From Candidatus Krumholzibacteriota bacterium (lineage in GTDB: Bacteria > Krumholzibacteriota > Krumholzibacteriia > Krumholzibacteriales > Krumholzibacteriaceae): a stretch of DNA of 64,000 nt. Shown here one piece after another: positions 7,590 to 16,380 of this stretch. The first letter of the stretch is position 1; each line of letters begins with the position of its first letter. Location: NCBI GenBank assembly GCA_016931295.1, contig JAFGEZ010000003.1, positions 1 to 64,000 on the forward strand, written 5' to 3'. The notes below the pieces were generated by a model, which saw only the letters and a list, made by a program, of their open reading frames with translations, was not told where the DNA came from and ran no database searches. The position numbers were made by a program, and so were the translations under genes.

Positions 7590-10079
7590 ATGACCGGGGA
7601 GCACGACACGGCCGGCGGGCAACGTTCGCGGGGGAAAGCGGCGGGCGCCGGAGACCGGATTCCCTTCGCGGAGAAGCGGGACATGGTGCGGACGCTCCTC
7701 AACGCGCCGGGGGACATCGCCTTTCTCGTCAGGCCCGACCTGCGGATCGTGGAGGTCAGCGATGCCGCCCTCCGGGTGATCGGCAGGTCCCGGGAGGAAG
7801 TTGTCGGCGGAAAGGTGGACGACCTGTTCACGCATTTCCCGCCTGAGATCCGCGAATCGCGTGCGCGGGCCGCCGGCAGGGCCGTCGAGGAGCGGCGGCC
7901 GATCTTCGTCGACGACGAACGGGACGGGCGTCACTTCCGCACCAGCTACTATCCCGTCTTCGGCGAGGCGGGGGCCGTCGAGTGGATCGCCGTCTACGGC
8001 CGGGACATCACCGACCGGAAACGGGCCGAGGAGGAACTCCAAAAGTCCGAGGCGATATCGCGACAGCTCATCGAGCAGTTCGCCGAGGGGATCGTCATCA
8101 TCGGCGACCATCCGCTCCGCTTCCTTTTCGCCAATCCGGCGATGGAACGGATCGTCGGACGGACATTCGATGAACTGGCGAGGATGGACGAGCGGGAGCT
8201 TTTCGCGCTCGTGTATCCCGACGATCTCCCCATGATTCTCGATCGGCTGCGGAAGCGTCTCGCCGGGGAGGAGCTGGCTCAACGCACCGAGTTCCGGGCG
8301 ATCATTCCCGGCGGCGCCCTCGTCTGGCTCTCCGTGATCGGGCAGGTGATCCGGTTCAGGGGCGAACAGGCGATCCTCGCCTCCTTCAGCGACGTCACGC
8401 GTCGCATGGAAGCCGAACAGGCACTGCGCGAAAAGGAGGAGCAGGCCCGGGCGCAGTTTCTCGGCATTCCCATACCCACCTACACGTGGCGGCGGGACGG
8501 CGGCGATTTCGTCCTCGTCGACTACAACGACGCGGCGATGGAGTATTCGAACGGCCATGTCGCCTCCATGAAGAATTCGCGCGCGAGCGATGCGCTTGCC
8601 GGCCGGCCGGATGTCGTCGACGATCTCCGGCGGTGTCTCGACGGACGGTTGTCGCTCGAGCGGGAAATGAACACCCCGATCCCCACGCCCGGCCGCGAGG
8701 ACGACATCCTCGCGGTGAAGTATGCCTTCGTGCCGCCCGATCTCGTCATGGTCCACGCGGAGGACATCACCGGGCGCAAGCGCGCCGAGACGGAACTGGC
8801 GCGCTACCGGGGACGCCTCGAGGAGATGATCGGCGAGCGGACGGCCGAGCTGCGCCAGGAGATCGCCGAGCGCGAGCGGATCGAGACCAAGCTCGAGAAC
8901 CGGAACCGCGAACTCGCCGCCCTGATCGGGATCAACCGGATCATCAACGAGTCGGGAGAGACGGCCGGCGGGATCGACAAGGCGCTCGCGCGGGTCATGT
9001 CCTTCATCGGCAGCGGGTGCAGCGCGCTCTATCGCTACGACCGCGGCCGGCGGCGGGCGATGCTCGTCTCCTCCATCAACATTCCCCGAGGAATCGAGGA
9101 GCGGATCGCCGCATTCGACGTCGATACGGGCCCCCTGAGCAATCTCGTCGACGGGAAGAGCGTCGTCTTCGCCGCCGACGACTGGCCCTTTCCCGAAAAG
9201 GAGCCCTACGAGGGATTCATGGGCGATCTCGGTATCGAGCGATGGGTGGCCTTCCTCGCGTGGTCGAGAGGCGCCCCCTCCTTCGTCGTGTTCTTCGGCC
9301 TGTCCGGCGATGTAACCGTCACCGGCGGCATGCGGAGCTTTCTCCGGCTCGTCGCCGCCCAGCTCGGACTCGCGATGGGGCGGATCGAGCTGTTGCGGGA
9401 CCTGCACGCCCGCGAGCGGGACCTCAAGAACCTCTCGGCCAACCTGCTCGAGTCGCTGGAGGAGGAGCGTCAGGTGCTCGCCCTGCGCCTCCACGACGAC
9501 ATGGGCCAGTCCTTCGTCGCCCTGAACGCGAATTTCGGCGTCCTCGAGACGAAGATCCCGCCGGGCGACGAGGAGGGGATGAAGCTGATCCGCGAGATCG
9601 GCGAGGAACTGCAGAAGATCACGCACAGCACGAGGCAGATCGCCTACACGCTCCATCCGGCGATGCTCGAGGATCTCGGACTCGTGCCCGCGCTCGAATC
9701 ATATATTGAAAAGTTCGTGGAAAGTGATACGCTCAGGGTGGATCTGGAAGCGGCCGGTTTCGATGCACAGCTTTCGCCCCAGACGGCCCTGACGCTTTAC
9801 CGGGTGGCCCAGGAGGCGCTCACGAACGTCGTTCGCCATGCGGATGCGTCCCTGGTGACCATGCGGCTGACGAAGGGGTACCCGCGCGTCATCATGGTTA
9901 TATCGGACAACGGCCGCGGCTTTCCCGCGGGGGAGGACGGAGGCGTGGCGGGACTCGGCATCGTGGGGATGCGGGAGCGCGTCAAGACCCTCGGGGGGGA
10001 TTTCTCGATCCAGTCGTCGCCCGGCGCGGGAACGCGTATCCGGGTCACCGTTCCGGTGGAGGTAAGACATGAATCGTGA
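7590..10079 (+). CDS. PAS-PAS-PAS-GAF sensor histidine kinase (NarL-partner type)
   Basis: An 829-residue kinase with no transmembrane segment, so it senses inside the cell. Three PAS modules occupy roughly residues 30-420, each followed by a characteristic DITxRKRAE or DVTRRMEAE linker. A coiled coil (420-470) and a GAF-like domain (about 470-600) come next. A HisKA_3 dimerisation domain follows with phospho-acceptor H635 in LRLHDDMGQS. The HATPase has NVVRHA, DNGRGFP and GLGIVGMRERV. This architecture pairs with LuxR/FixJ-type regulators, and the next gene is one, overlapping by 11 bases. ATG 7590 follows GGGAGGAAG. The open frame continues upstream without coding character. The ligand is unknown. 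Confidence 0.9.
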   Translation: MTGEHDTAGGQRSRGKAAGAGDRIPFAEKRDMVRTLLNAPGDIAFLVRPDLRIVEVSDAALRVIGRSREEVVGGKVDDLFTHFPPEIRESRARAAGRAVEERRPIFVDDERDGRHFRTSYYPVFGEAGAVEWIAVYGRDITDRKRAEEELQKSEAISRQLIEQFAEGIVIIGDHPLRFLFANPAMERIVGRTFDELARMDERELFALVYPDDLPMILDRLRKRLAGEELAQRTEFRAIIPGGALVWLSVIGQVIRFRGEQAILASFSDVTRRMEAEQALREKEEQARAQFLGIPIPTYTWRRDGGDFVLVDYNDAAMEYSNGHVASMKNSRASDALAGRPDVVDDLRRCLDGRLSLEREMNTPIPTPGREDDILAVKYAFVPPDLVMVHAEDITGRKRAETELARYRGRLEEMIGERTAELRQEIAERERIETKLENRNRELAALIGINRIINESGETAGGIDKALARVMSFIGSGCSALYRYDRGRRRAMLVSSINIPRGIEERIAAFDVDTGPLSNLVDGKSVVFAADDWPFPEKEPYEGFMGDLGIERWVAFLAWSRGAPSFVVFFGLSGDVTVTGGMRSFLRLVAAQLGLAMGRIELLRDLHARERDLKNLSANLLESLEEERQVLALRLHDDMGQSFVALNANFGVLETKIPPGDEEGMKLIREIGEELQKITHSTRQIAYTLHPAMLEDLGLVPALESYIEKFVESDTLRVDLEAAGFDAQLSPQTALTLYRVAQEALTNVVRHADASLVTMRLTKGYPRVIMVISDNGRGFPAGEDGGVAGLGIVGMRERVKTLGGDFSIQSSPGAGTRIRVTVPVEVRHES

Positions 10080-10719
10080 CATGAAGGTGCTGTTGATCGA
10101 GGATCACGCGATCGTGCGGCAGGGGCTCAGGCGACTGCTCGAGGAACGGGGCGTCCTGATCGTCGGCGAAGCGGAGGACGGGCGGCGGGGCGTCGAGATG
10201 GCCCTCGAGATGAAACCGGACGTCGTCGTGATGGACATCAGCCTGCCGCTGCTCGGCGGGATCGACGCGACAAGGAAGATCAAGAAGGAGCTGCCCGACA
10301 CGAGGATCATCATGCTCACGATCCACGACGGCGAGAACTACATATACAAATCCCTCGACGCGGGCGCGAACGCGTACATGGTGAAGGAACGTGCCACCGA
10401 GGATCTCATCGCCGCTATCGAGGCCGTGACGGCGGGGGAGATCTACCTGAGCCCGAACTTCTCGCCGTCGGTGCTCGACACGTACCGCAAGAGCAAGAAG
10501 GCCGGCAAGAACGTCGACGATTTCAGCCGTCTCACCAACCGCGAGCGCGAGATCCTGCAGCTCATCGCCGAGGGCTTCACGAGCAAGGAAATAGGCGAAC
10601 AACTGTTCATCAGCGTCAAGACGGTCGAGAACCACCGGGCCAACATCATGAGCAAGCTCGACATCCACGATACGGCCGGTCTCGTCCGCTACGCGATCAA
10701 GATCGGGCTCATCGAATAG
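10069..10719 (+). CDS. NarL/FixJ-family response regulator
   Basis: A 216-residue two-domain regulator. The receiver domain has acidic pair E11/D12, phospho-acceptor D56 in VVVMDISLP and the conserved lysine in MVKERATED. The C-terminal LuxR-type helix-turn-helix includes LTNREREILQLIAEG and SVKTVENHRANIMSKL. It starts inside the upstream kinase gene with GGAGGT eight bases before the ATG, so kinase and regulator form one two-component unit. Candidate targets are the envelope genes just downstream, but this is only proximity. Confidence 0.95.
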   Translation: MNRDMKVLLIEDHAIVRQGLRRLLEERGVLIVGEAEDGRRGVEMALEMKPDVVVMDISLPLLGGIDATRKIKKELPDTRIIMLTIHDGENYIYKSLDAGANAYMVKERATEDLIAAIEAVTAGEIYLSPNFSPSVLDTYRKSKKAGKNVDDFSRLTNREREILQLIAEGFTSKEIGEQLFISVKTVENHRANIMSKLDIHDTAGLVRYAIKIGLIE

Positions 10720-10773
10720 CGGCCTCGCGCGCCGCGCGCGGCGACCTCCCGTCAAAATAGGTGCTTATACCCA

Positions 10774-10802
10774 TTGCTCCTCCCGGCGCCCGGTAGTATC
10801 AT
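10774..10802 (+). promoter_or_regulatory. Candidate promoter before the structured non-coding region
   Basis: TTGCTC (10774-10779), a 17-base spacer and TATCAT (10797-10802). The -10 matches the consensus at five of six positions; the -35 keeps only TTG. Transcription would start near 10809, at the edge of the lower-GC, hairpin-rich stretch. Confidence 0.4.
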
Positions 10803-11100
10803 GTAGTGGGACCGGAAAAGTCTGACAACTCATCATACAGCCGATAACCTTTTCGAAGGGAATCGAGTAGACGAACGGCCAGAACACAAGACACGGTTTT
10901 GCCGCCTGGGTACGGGATGCGTTTCCATCCTACCACAAAACCCCATCTCTTCCCCTAGGAGATGAGCCGCTTATCTGGAAACGTGTTCCACCTGGACCTT
11001 GTCCAGGTCGACCCCTCAACGCTCCGGTGAGAGTCCCTTAGGATCGCTTTCCACTTCCATGGAGCTAGGGTTTACCCGGGCGGCATTTTTATTGCATGCT
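10803..11100 (+). ncRNA. Candidate structured RNA of unknown class
   Basis: This 300-base stretch has no plausible coding frame. By hand count it is about 53% G+C, against about two thirds in the flanking genes. It folds into a row of local hairpins. A long arm has GGTTTTG (from 10895) pairing with CAAAACC near 10935, enclosing GGTA/TACC and GGATG/CATCC. Next come CATCTC/GAGATG (about 10944-10965), TGGAA/TTCCA (about 10976-10990) and a perfect 8-bp ACCTGGAC/GTCCAGGT with loop CTT (10990-11008). A short stem and ATTTTTATT (about 11085-11093) could end it. It does not show the conserved cores of RNase P RNA, tmRNA or SRP RNA. It could equally be a long structured leader of the next gene. Confidence 0.35.
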
Positions 11101-11162
11101 TCCGATACGGCGCTCGAGTCGCCTGGCCGTCGCGACGATACCCGGTCTGGAAGGTGCAACAA

Positions 11163-11975
11163 GTGGGAACCACATCGCGAATCGCGATTCTCCTCATTCT
11201 CTGCCCGGCGTTGCTCGCCACGGCGCCCCTCTCGGCTGCCCCGGACGATTTCAAGTCCTTCGACCGCCCGACGAAGCTCCTCAACCTCGAGACCGGTTAC
11301 TGCCTCGGCCCGGGCGGAAGCGTGCAGATCGGGATCGGCCAGTCGGGCTTCGGTCTCGGCGGGAGCGTCCAGCTGACGACCGACACGTTTCTCGATCTTC
11401 TGACCTTCGTCAACGGGCAGGTGAAGGTCGCGCTGGGGGGGAAGAGCAGGGGGATGCCGTCCATCGCCGCCGGATTCGGCTGGTATACCCTCGTCTCGAG
11501 CGAGCTGATCATCGACAGGATCATCGAGGAGACATTCACCGACGCGCGGGTCGACGTCGGCGCGGGCCTCGACATGTACTACGGTTTCGTGACGGCGAGC
11601 GCGGAGATCGGGCGGCGGGCCCGCGCGCATCTCGGATACCAGCACCGATATCTCGACGGGGACGTCGAGTCGCGGCGCGCCTTCGAAATCGGCACGGACG
11701 TGGACACGATGCAGGTCGGCATGTCGATCCGGGAGACGGCGACGCATCGGTGCGCGCTCGCGGGAATCGACGTCGATCCGCTTCCCGGCCTCAAATTCCT
11801 GTTCGAGGCGGGCTGGGATTTCTCCTGCGGACATGCTCGCGGCGGGGCGGGCGTCAGGCTCGGTCTTCCCGGCAACGTCGCGCTGCAGGCGGGCGTGCTC
11901 TGGCCGGGCGTTTCGCTCGACGACGACATCGATCTGCCCGTGCTGCCGACGGCGACGATCCACGTGCGATTCTGA
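11163..11975 (+). CDS. Exported barrel-like envelope protein, unknown function
   Basis: About 270 residues with an N-terminal signal peptide (hydrophobic AILLILCPALLATAPLSA, cleavage likely before AAPDD). The mature part is rich in alternating polar/hydrophobic strands with many glycines and ends in HVRF. A terminal aromatic residue is typical of outer-membrane barrels. I recognise no family. The GTG at 11163 is preferred because GGAAGG (11149-11154) lies eight bases upstream; a GTG at 11154 is the alternative. It is followed 14 bases later by a lipoprotein gene, so the two probably form an envelope unit downstream of the structured leader. Confidence 0.65.
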   Translation: MGTTSRIAILLILCPALLATAPLSAAPDDFKSFDRPTKLLNLETGYCLGPGGSVQIGIGQSGFGLGGSVQLTTDTFLDLLTFVNGQVKVALGGKSRGMPSIAAGFGWYTLVSSELIIDRIIEETFTDARVDVGAGLDMYYGFVTASAEIGRRARAHLGYQHRYLDGDVESRRAFEIGTDVDTMQVGMSIRETATHRCALAGIDVDPLPGLKFLFEAGWDFSCGHARGGAGVRLGLPGNVALQAGVLWPGVSLDDDIDLPVLPTATIHVRF

Positions 11976-11989
11976 CGAAAGGGATGGCG

Positions 11990-12532
11990 ATGAGACCGAC
12001 GATCGCGATCATGACGTGCTGCCTCCTCGCGGCGGGTTGCAATACGACCGTCAAGATCAACAATCGCACCGATCCGCGCTCCTTCGAGCCGATCGAGTTC
12101 GCCGGCACGGATGAGCACTTCGGCCAGATCGAGGTCGACGTCCCCGAGGAGTTCCGGGACACCGACTTCGATATCACGCGCGTCCTCGTCTACGCGGACG
12201 TCTACGCTGACACCGTCGTCTCGACCGGGGACATCCGTATCGACATCGATTTCTTCATCGGTCTCGAGCCCGGCTCCGCCGCGCTCGACGATCCTCTCCG
12301 CAACGAGCTCGTCGCCTCGGTCGTCGTGACCGCATCGGGCGAGCACTACCCGATCCTCGCCCGCGATCCGGCGATCGCCACGCGCGCCCTGCGCGCCGAG
12401 ACGCTCTGGATCAAGGCGGTCGTCAAACCCGACGCGCCCTCGGCGGGCATGATCAGGATCGACGACATCTTTTTCGAGGTCTGGCTCGAGCGGGAGACGG
12501 ACGGCCTCTTCCCCTTCTTTTACCTGTTCTGA
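11990..12532 (+). CDS. Putative lipoprotein, unknown function
   Basis: A 180-residue protein whose start MRPTIAIMTCCLLAAGC carries a classic lipobox (LAAGC, acylated cysteine at 17). The body is acidic with many beta-prone segments and ends in FPFFYLF. No family is recognised. ATG 11990 is chosen because GAAAGGG lies six bases upstream; ATG 11984 in the same frame is too close to it. The gene follows the barrel-like protein by 14 bases and is likely co-transcribed, suggesting both act at the outer membrane. Confidence 0.7.
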   Translation: MRPTIAIMTCCLLAAGCNTTVKINNRTDPRSFEPIEFAGTDEHFGQIEVDVPEEFRDTDFDITRVLVYADVYADTVVSTGDIRIDIDFFIGLEPGSAALDDPLRNELVASVVVTASGEHYPILARDPAIATRALRAETLWIKAVVKPDAPSAGMIRIDDIFFEVWLERETDGLFPFFYLF

Positions 12533-12547
12533 TATTCCTCTTTGACG

Positions 12548-12577
12548 TTGACAACGCACGCCGGCCGGCGCTAGAAT
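12548..12577 (+). promoter_or_regulatory. Sigma-70-type promoter
   Basis: TTGACA (12548-12553), an 18-base spacer and TAGAAT (12572-12577). The -35 is perfect and the -10 differs at one position. It would drive the small protein at 12658 and the outer-membrane-like gene behind it. Confidence 0.65.
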
Positions 12578-12657
12578 CCCCGGGATCCCCGAAGCAGAGA
12601 ACCAGAGAACCGCGCGGGTCGCCAAAACCGGCGGCGCCGCCGGGGGAAGGCGGATTC

Positions 12658-12978
12658 ATGAACGACGGCGCGACGTGGCGGTCGCGGCGCGATCGCGCAC
12701 GGAGGGAGATCGCCGAGGCGGTGACCTGCCGGACGGGCGCCGCGCGGGAAGACTTTCTCGCCATCTTCTGGGACAACCCGTCGCCGCCGACGATCGGTGA
12801 ATTCGAGAGCGCCTTCCTTCCCGACGAGGCGACGCGCGGGGAGATCCTCCGTGCGGTCGCCGCCGCGACGGGCCTGGACCAAACAGCCGTCGAGCGATGC
12901 TACCGGCGGGAAGAGCGGTTTCCGGTCTTCGCCGAACGGTTGCTCAGGGCGGGGGCGTACGCGAAAGGAGACGGGTGA
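12658..12978 (+). CDS. Small soluble protein, unknown function
   Basis: A 106-residue, charged, mostly helical protein without signal peptide or membrane helix. GGGGGAAGG precedes the ATG and a good promoter lies 80 bases upstream, so it looks real. The stop overlaps the start of the next gene (GTGA at 12975), which implies coupled translation with an exported barrel-like protein. No family is recognised. A possible helical DNA- or protein-binding fold (GEILRAVAAATGLDQTAVERCY) can be imagined but not supported. Confidence 0.6.
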   Translation: MNDGATWRSRRDRARREIAEAVTCRTGAAREDFLAIFWDNPSPPTIGEFESAFLPDEATRGEILRAVAAATGLDQTAVERCYRREERFPVFAERLLRAGAYAKGDG

Positions 12979-14123
12979 TTTCCCTGCTTCTCCTGCCCCT
13001 CCTGCTTTTCTCCGCGGCGCGGGCCGGCGAGCCTGCGTCGGGCACGCTCTTCTTCGAGCGCGGGCACTACTGGATCGAGATCGCGCTCTCCGCATCGGCG
13101 AACGGGCCGCCGCCGGCCGATCCCTCGGCGTACCTCGTCAGGGACATCGACGGCGGGGAATCCTTCAGGCCGTCGCGTGTCGTGCTGTCCGAGGACGGCA
13201 CCGTCGCCGTCCTCTCCTCGAGCCGGATCCGCGGCAGTCGATGCTACGAGATCGGCGTGACGACCGGACAGGGGGATTCGCTTCGCATCGGCCCCGTCTG
13301 CGACCCTTTCATCGATCCGTCCGAAGAGATCCCGTGCGCGTCCCGCCGCCTGTTCCGGCGATGGATCGCTCCCGCGTTCGCCCGGCGCGGCGAGGCGTAT
13401 CGCGTCGATGCCCTCGCATGCCGCTACGAATTCGCCGGCGAGCGGGAGACGCTCGACATCGACATCCGGCCGCGCGTGGAGACGGCGTGGTGGACCGTCG
13501 CCGGGGGACTGTCGTGGGACGCGACGTCATGGGGGGGAAAGAGCGGCCGCAGGCCGGTCGACCGGCGACGGATCGCGCTCTCCCTCGAGCGCCGGTTCCG
13601 GACGGGGCCGCTGCTCTTCGGCCTCGAGGCTTCCTTGCGGCACGAGCGTTCCCGTTTCGCTCCCGCCGATTCCGTCCGCCGGGGACACGCGCTCTGCGGG
13701 CTCTGCCGCCTGCGGCTCGACCGGTTCTTCGCGGCGTCCAACAGGTGGTGCGTCTCCGTCCTGAAGGGCGTCGACGTCTCCTTCGGATACATCCGGTACC
13801 GGGAAAAGCGCGGATCCGGCGACGTGGCCGCGTCAAACGAAGTGACGCCGGTCGCCTCGGGGGCGTTCGTGTGGACGTTCCTCTACGGGTTCCAGCTGGC
13901 CTGCCGGATCGAATCCTTCTGGCCGTCGTCGAGCGGCGAGCGTTTCGAGGCGTTCCGCGAGTTGCGATTCAGGCTCCTGCTCAGGGACGCCCTCGGGAAG
14001 CCGCCGGGGTCCCCCTGGCATCCCGACCTCGAGCTGGCGTTCGACGACGGCCGCCGCCCGCCCCTCTTCGAGCGGGAGCGGCGGGTGGCCGTCGGATTCA
14101 CCTTCGACCTCTTCCCCTTCTAG
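12975..14123 (+). CDS. Exported outer-membrane-like protein, unknown function
   Basis: A 382-residue protein with a signal peptide (ISLLLLPLLLFSAARA, cleavage before GEPASG) and a C-terminus VGFTFDLFPF. Ending in phenylalanine after an alternating strand is the usual barrel-assembly signature. Many amphipathic strands with arginine/aromatic alternation fit a beta-barrel. The GTG start overlaps the stop of the small protein, with AAAGGAG just upstream. No family is recognised. It meets yjbQ tail-to-tail with a one-base gap. Confidence 0.68.
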   Translation: MISLLLLPLLLFSAARAGEPASGTLFFERGHYWIEIALSASANGPPPADPSAYLVRDIDGGESFRPSRVVLSEDGTVAVLSSSRIRGSRCYEIGVTTGQGDSLRIGPVCDPFIDPSEEIPCASRRLFRRWIAPAFARRGEAYRVDALACRYEFAGERETLDIDIRPRVETAWWTVAGGLSWDATSWGGKSGRRPVDRRRIALSLERRFRTGPLLFGLEASLRHERSRFAPADSVRRGHALCGLCRLRLDRFFAASNRWCVSVLKGVDVSFGYIRYREKRGSGDVAASNEVTPVASGAFVWTFLYGFQLACRIESFWPSSSGERFEAFRELRFRLLLRDALGKPPGSPWHPDLELAFDDGRRPPLFERERRVAVGFTFDLFPF

Positions 14124-14124
14124 G

Positions 14125-14523
14125 TCAACGTTCGTCGACGCGCACGAGGCACCTGCGCGTGCGCGGGCCGTCGAATTCGCAGAAGAAGACGGCTTGCCAC
14201 GTGCCGAGGACCAACTCCCCTCCCGAGACGAGCAGCGTCTCCGAGGCTCCCGTCAGCGTCGCCTTGACGTGCGCGTCGCTGTTTCCCTCGGCGTGGCGGT
14301 ATCCGCCGTCGAAGGGGACGATCGCGGACAGCGCCGCCTCGATGTCCCTCGCGACGTCCGGGTCGGCCTTCTCGTTGATCGTCACCGCGGCGGTCGTGTG
14401 GGGGACGAAGACGCGGCACAGCCCCTCGGCGACGCCGCTTTCCGCTACCAGGCCGCGGATCGCCGCCGTGATGTCGGCAAGTTCGCAGCGACAACTCGTT
14501 TGCACGGTCAATTCCCTGATCAT
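14125..14523 (-). CDS. yjbQ: YjbQ/UPF0047 family protein
   Basis: A 132-residue protein with all the hallmarks of the YjbQ (TIGR00149) family: VPHTTAAVTINE, GNSDAHVKA and GTWQAVFFCEFDGPR. Family members have weak thiamine-phosphate synthase activity, and the true role is debated. GAGGAGG lies just before the ATG on the minus strand. It is a single-gene transcript facing away from pepD. Confidence 0.92.
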   Translation of the reverse strand: MIRELTVQTSCRCELADITAAIRGLVAESGVAEGLCRVFVPHTTAAVTINEKADPDVARDIEAALSAIVPFDGGYRHAEGNSDAHVKATLTGASETLLVSGGELVLGTWQAVFFCEFDGPRTRRCLVRVDER

Positions 14524-14602
14524 CCGTACCTCCTCGTGAGTTCACAGTCTACCGCGTTGCGGGACCGCGGGGGAAGCCGCTTCGGCGGGAAACGAAGTCT
14601 CC

Positions 14603-14631
14603 TTGACCCCCGGCGCGACGATTCGTATAAT
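14603..14631 (+). promoter_or_regulatory. Strong sigma-70-type promoter of pepD
   Basis: TTGACC (14603-14608), a 17-base spacer and a perfect TATAAT (14626-14631). The leader to the pepD ATG is about 130 bases and ends in AAGGAGG (14756-14762), nine bases before the start. No known riboswitch is evident in the leader. Confidence 0.8.
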
Positions 14632-14771
14632 TCCCTTCCCTCCCGCGGGCGGAACGGATCCCGCGGCCAGCATCGATCAAACGGTCTACCGACCGCGACG
14701 CGCCGTCGGACGGCTCCCCGGAGGAACCGTGACGGAGCGCGAAGCGAACCAGCAGAAGGAGGTCGTCCACC

Positions 14772-16223
14772 ATGGCATTGAGCGGACTCGAACCGAAGGA
14801 ACTCTGGAAACACTTCGAGAAGTTCACCACGATCCCCCACGGATCGGGCAACGAGGAGCAGATCGGCGAGTATCTGCTCTCCTACGCGAAGGGAAAGGGC
14901 CTCGACGCGGAGAAGGACGCCGCGGGGAACGTCGTCGTGCGGATCCCCGCCACGCCGGGACACGAGAAGGCGCCGACCGTCGTCCTCCAGGGCCACATGG
15001 ACATGGTCTGCGAGAAGAACTCCGACGTCGACCACGACTTCCTCAAGGATCCGCTCAAGCTCGAGCTCGACGGCGACTGGCTGACGGCGAAGGGGACGAC
15101 GCTCGGCGCTGACAACGGCATCGGCCTCGCCGCCGGCCTGGCGATCGCCGACCGCGACGACTTGACGCACGGCCCCATCGAGGTCCTCGCAACGGTCGAC
15201 GAGGAGGTCGGTCTGACCGGCGCCGGCAAGCTCCAGGCCGGTTTCCTCGCGGGAGAGATCATGCTCAATCTCGACAGCGAGGAGTTCGGGGCGGTCTACA
15301 TCGGCTGCGCCGGCGGCGGCGATTCGACGATCAAGCTTCCCGTCTCCACCGTCGACGCCCCCGCCGGGACGAAGGGCTTCGTCCTCAGGGTTTCCGGGCT
15401 CCGCGGAGGCCATTCGGGGATCGACATCATCGAGCAGCGGGGGAACGCGATCCGGATACTCGCCCGCGTGCTCGCCGCGATCGTGGCGACCCAGCCCTGC
15501 CACGTCGCCTCGGTGAACGGCGGTTCCAAGCGGAACGCGATTCCGCGCGAGGCGAAGGCGGAGCTGATGATTCTCGAGACCGCCGTCGAGGACGTCTCCG
15601 AGATCGTCGGCACCCTCGTCGAGAAGATCCGTATCGAGCTCGGCGGCCGCGAGCCCGACCTGGCAGTCACGATCGTGCCGGCCGACGAGCCGGTCACGGC
15701 CGTCTTCGACGCGGCCACGCAGAAGAGGGTGCTCGACCTGCTGATCGCGATCCCCCACGGCGTCGAGGCGATGAGCTACGACATCGAGGGGCTCGTCGAG
15801 ACCTCCAACAACCTCGCGACCGTCTCGACAGGCGGCGACGCCGTCACGATCGGCACGTCCACGAGAAGCTCGATCTCGTCGGCGCTTTTGGCCCTCCGCG
15901 ACCGCATCAGGGCCATCGCCGAGCTGGCCGGCGCCGATATCGTCGAGAACGATCCCTATCCCGGGTGGATGCCGAACCTCGATTCGAAGATCCTCGCCGT
16001 GCTGAGCGGCGTCTATTCGCGCGAGTACGGAGAAGAGCCCGAGAAGAAGGCGATCCACGCCGGGCTCGAGTGCGGGATCATCGGGGAGAAGTTCCCCGGC
16101 ATGGACATGGTCTCCTTCGGTCCGACGATCGAGCATCCCCATTCCCCCGACGAGCGGGTCGACATCCCGTCGGTCGGGAAGTTCTGGAAGCTCCTCGTCG
16201 CGACCCTCGCCGAACTGGCCTGA
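14772..16223 (+). CDS. pepD: Aminoacyl-histidine dipeptidase (PepD, M20 family)
   Basis: A 483-residue cytosolic metallopeptidase of the PepD/carnosinase branch, hydrolysing Xaa-His and other dipeptides with two zinc ions. Visible metal/catalytic motifs are VVLQGHMDMVCEK (His and catalytic Asp), LGADNGIG (bridging Asp), TVDEEVGLTGA (catalytic Glu pair), LNLDSE, and the C-terminal GPTIEHPHSPDE with the last His ligand. The lid domain SGLRGGHSGIDI is intact and the length is normal for the family. It is a monocistronic unit with its own strong promoter and a hairpin terminator downstream. Confidence 0.94.
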   Translation: MALSGLEPKELWKHFEKFTTIPHGSGNEEQIGEYLLSYAKGKGLDAEKDAAGNVVVRIPATPGHEKAPTVVLQGHMDMVCEKNSDVDHDFLKDPLKLELDGDWLTAKGTTLGADNGIGLAAGLAIADRDDLTHGPIEVLATVDEEVGLTGAGKLQAGFLAGEIMLNLDSEEFGAVYIGCAGGGDSTIKLPVSTVDAPAGTKGFVLRVSGLRGGHSGIDIIEQRGNAIRILARVLAAIVATQPCHVASVNGGSKRNAIPREAKAELMILETAVEDVSEIVGTLVEKIRIELGGREPDLAVTIVPADEPVTAVFDAATQKRVLDLLIAIPHGVEAMSYDIEGLVETSNNLATVSTGGDAVTIGTSTRSSISSALLALRDRIRAIAELAGADIVENDPYPGWMPNLDSKILAVLSGVYSREYGEEPEKKAIHAGLECGIIGEKFPGMDMVSFGPTIEHPHSPDERVDIPSVGKFWKLLVATLAELA

Positions 16224-16248
16224 GACGCGTCCGGCGGCGGCGAATACG

Positions 16249-16276
16249 CGGTCCCGGGGCGTTCGCCCCGGGACCG
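16249..16276 (+). terminator. Probable terminator of pepD
   Basis: A 12-13-bp perfect GC-rich stem (16249-16261 with 16264-16276) capped by GTTC lies 26 bases after the pepD stop. The following T tract is weak (GTTCCCGTGT), so termination efficiency is uncertain. Confidence 0.55.
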
Positions 16277-16329
16277 TTCCCGTGTCCGGGAGAGCCGCGT
16301 CGTGCGGCGCTCCCGGGGGGAATCCGGCC

Positions 16330-16357
16330 TTGACATTCGTCGGAACGATGCTAATAT
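16330..16357 (+). promoter_or_regulatory. Promoter of the tRNA-Trp/trpS unit
   Basis: Perfect TTGACA (16330-16335), 16-base spacer and TAATAT (16352-16357), placing the transcription start about 15-20 bases before the tRNA. This stretch is AT-rich compared with its surroundings. Confidence 0.65.
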
Positions 16358-16380
16358 TTGTCTACAATTTTGCCTGTTAC

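Noticed and set aside
11060-11100. Intrinsic terminator ending the candidate RNA
   Set aside because: GGGTTTACCC with ATTTTTATT looks like one at first sight, but the stem is only three or four pairs with a very small loop. I therefore did not list it as a separate terminator.
14520-16142. Long minus-strand frame opposite pepD (540 codons)
   Set aside because: It is the antisense of a GC-rich gene with strong third-position bias. The translation has no recognisable motif, while the plus-strand frame encodes a full PepD.
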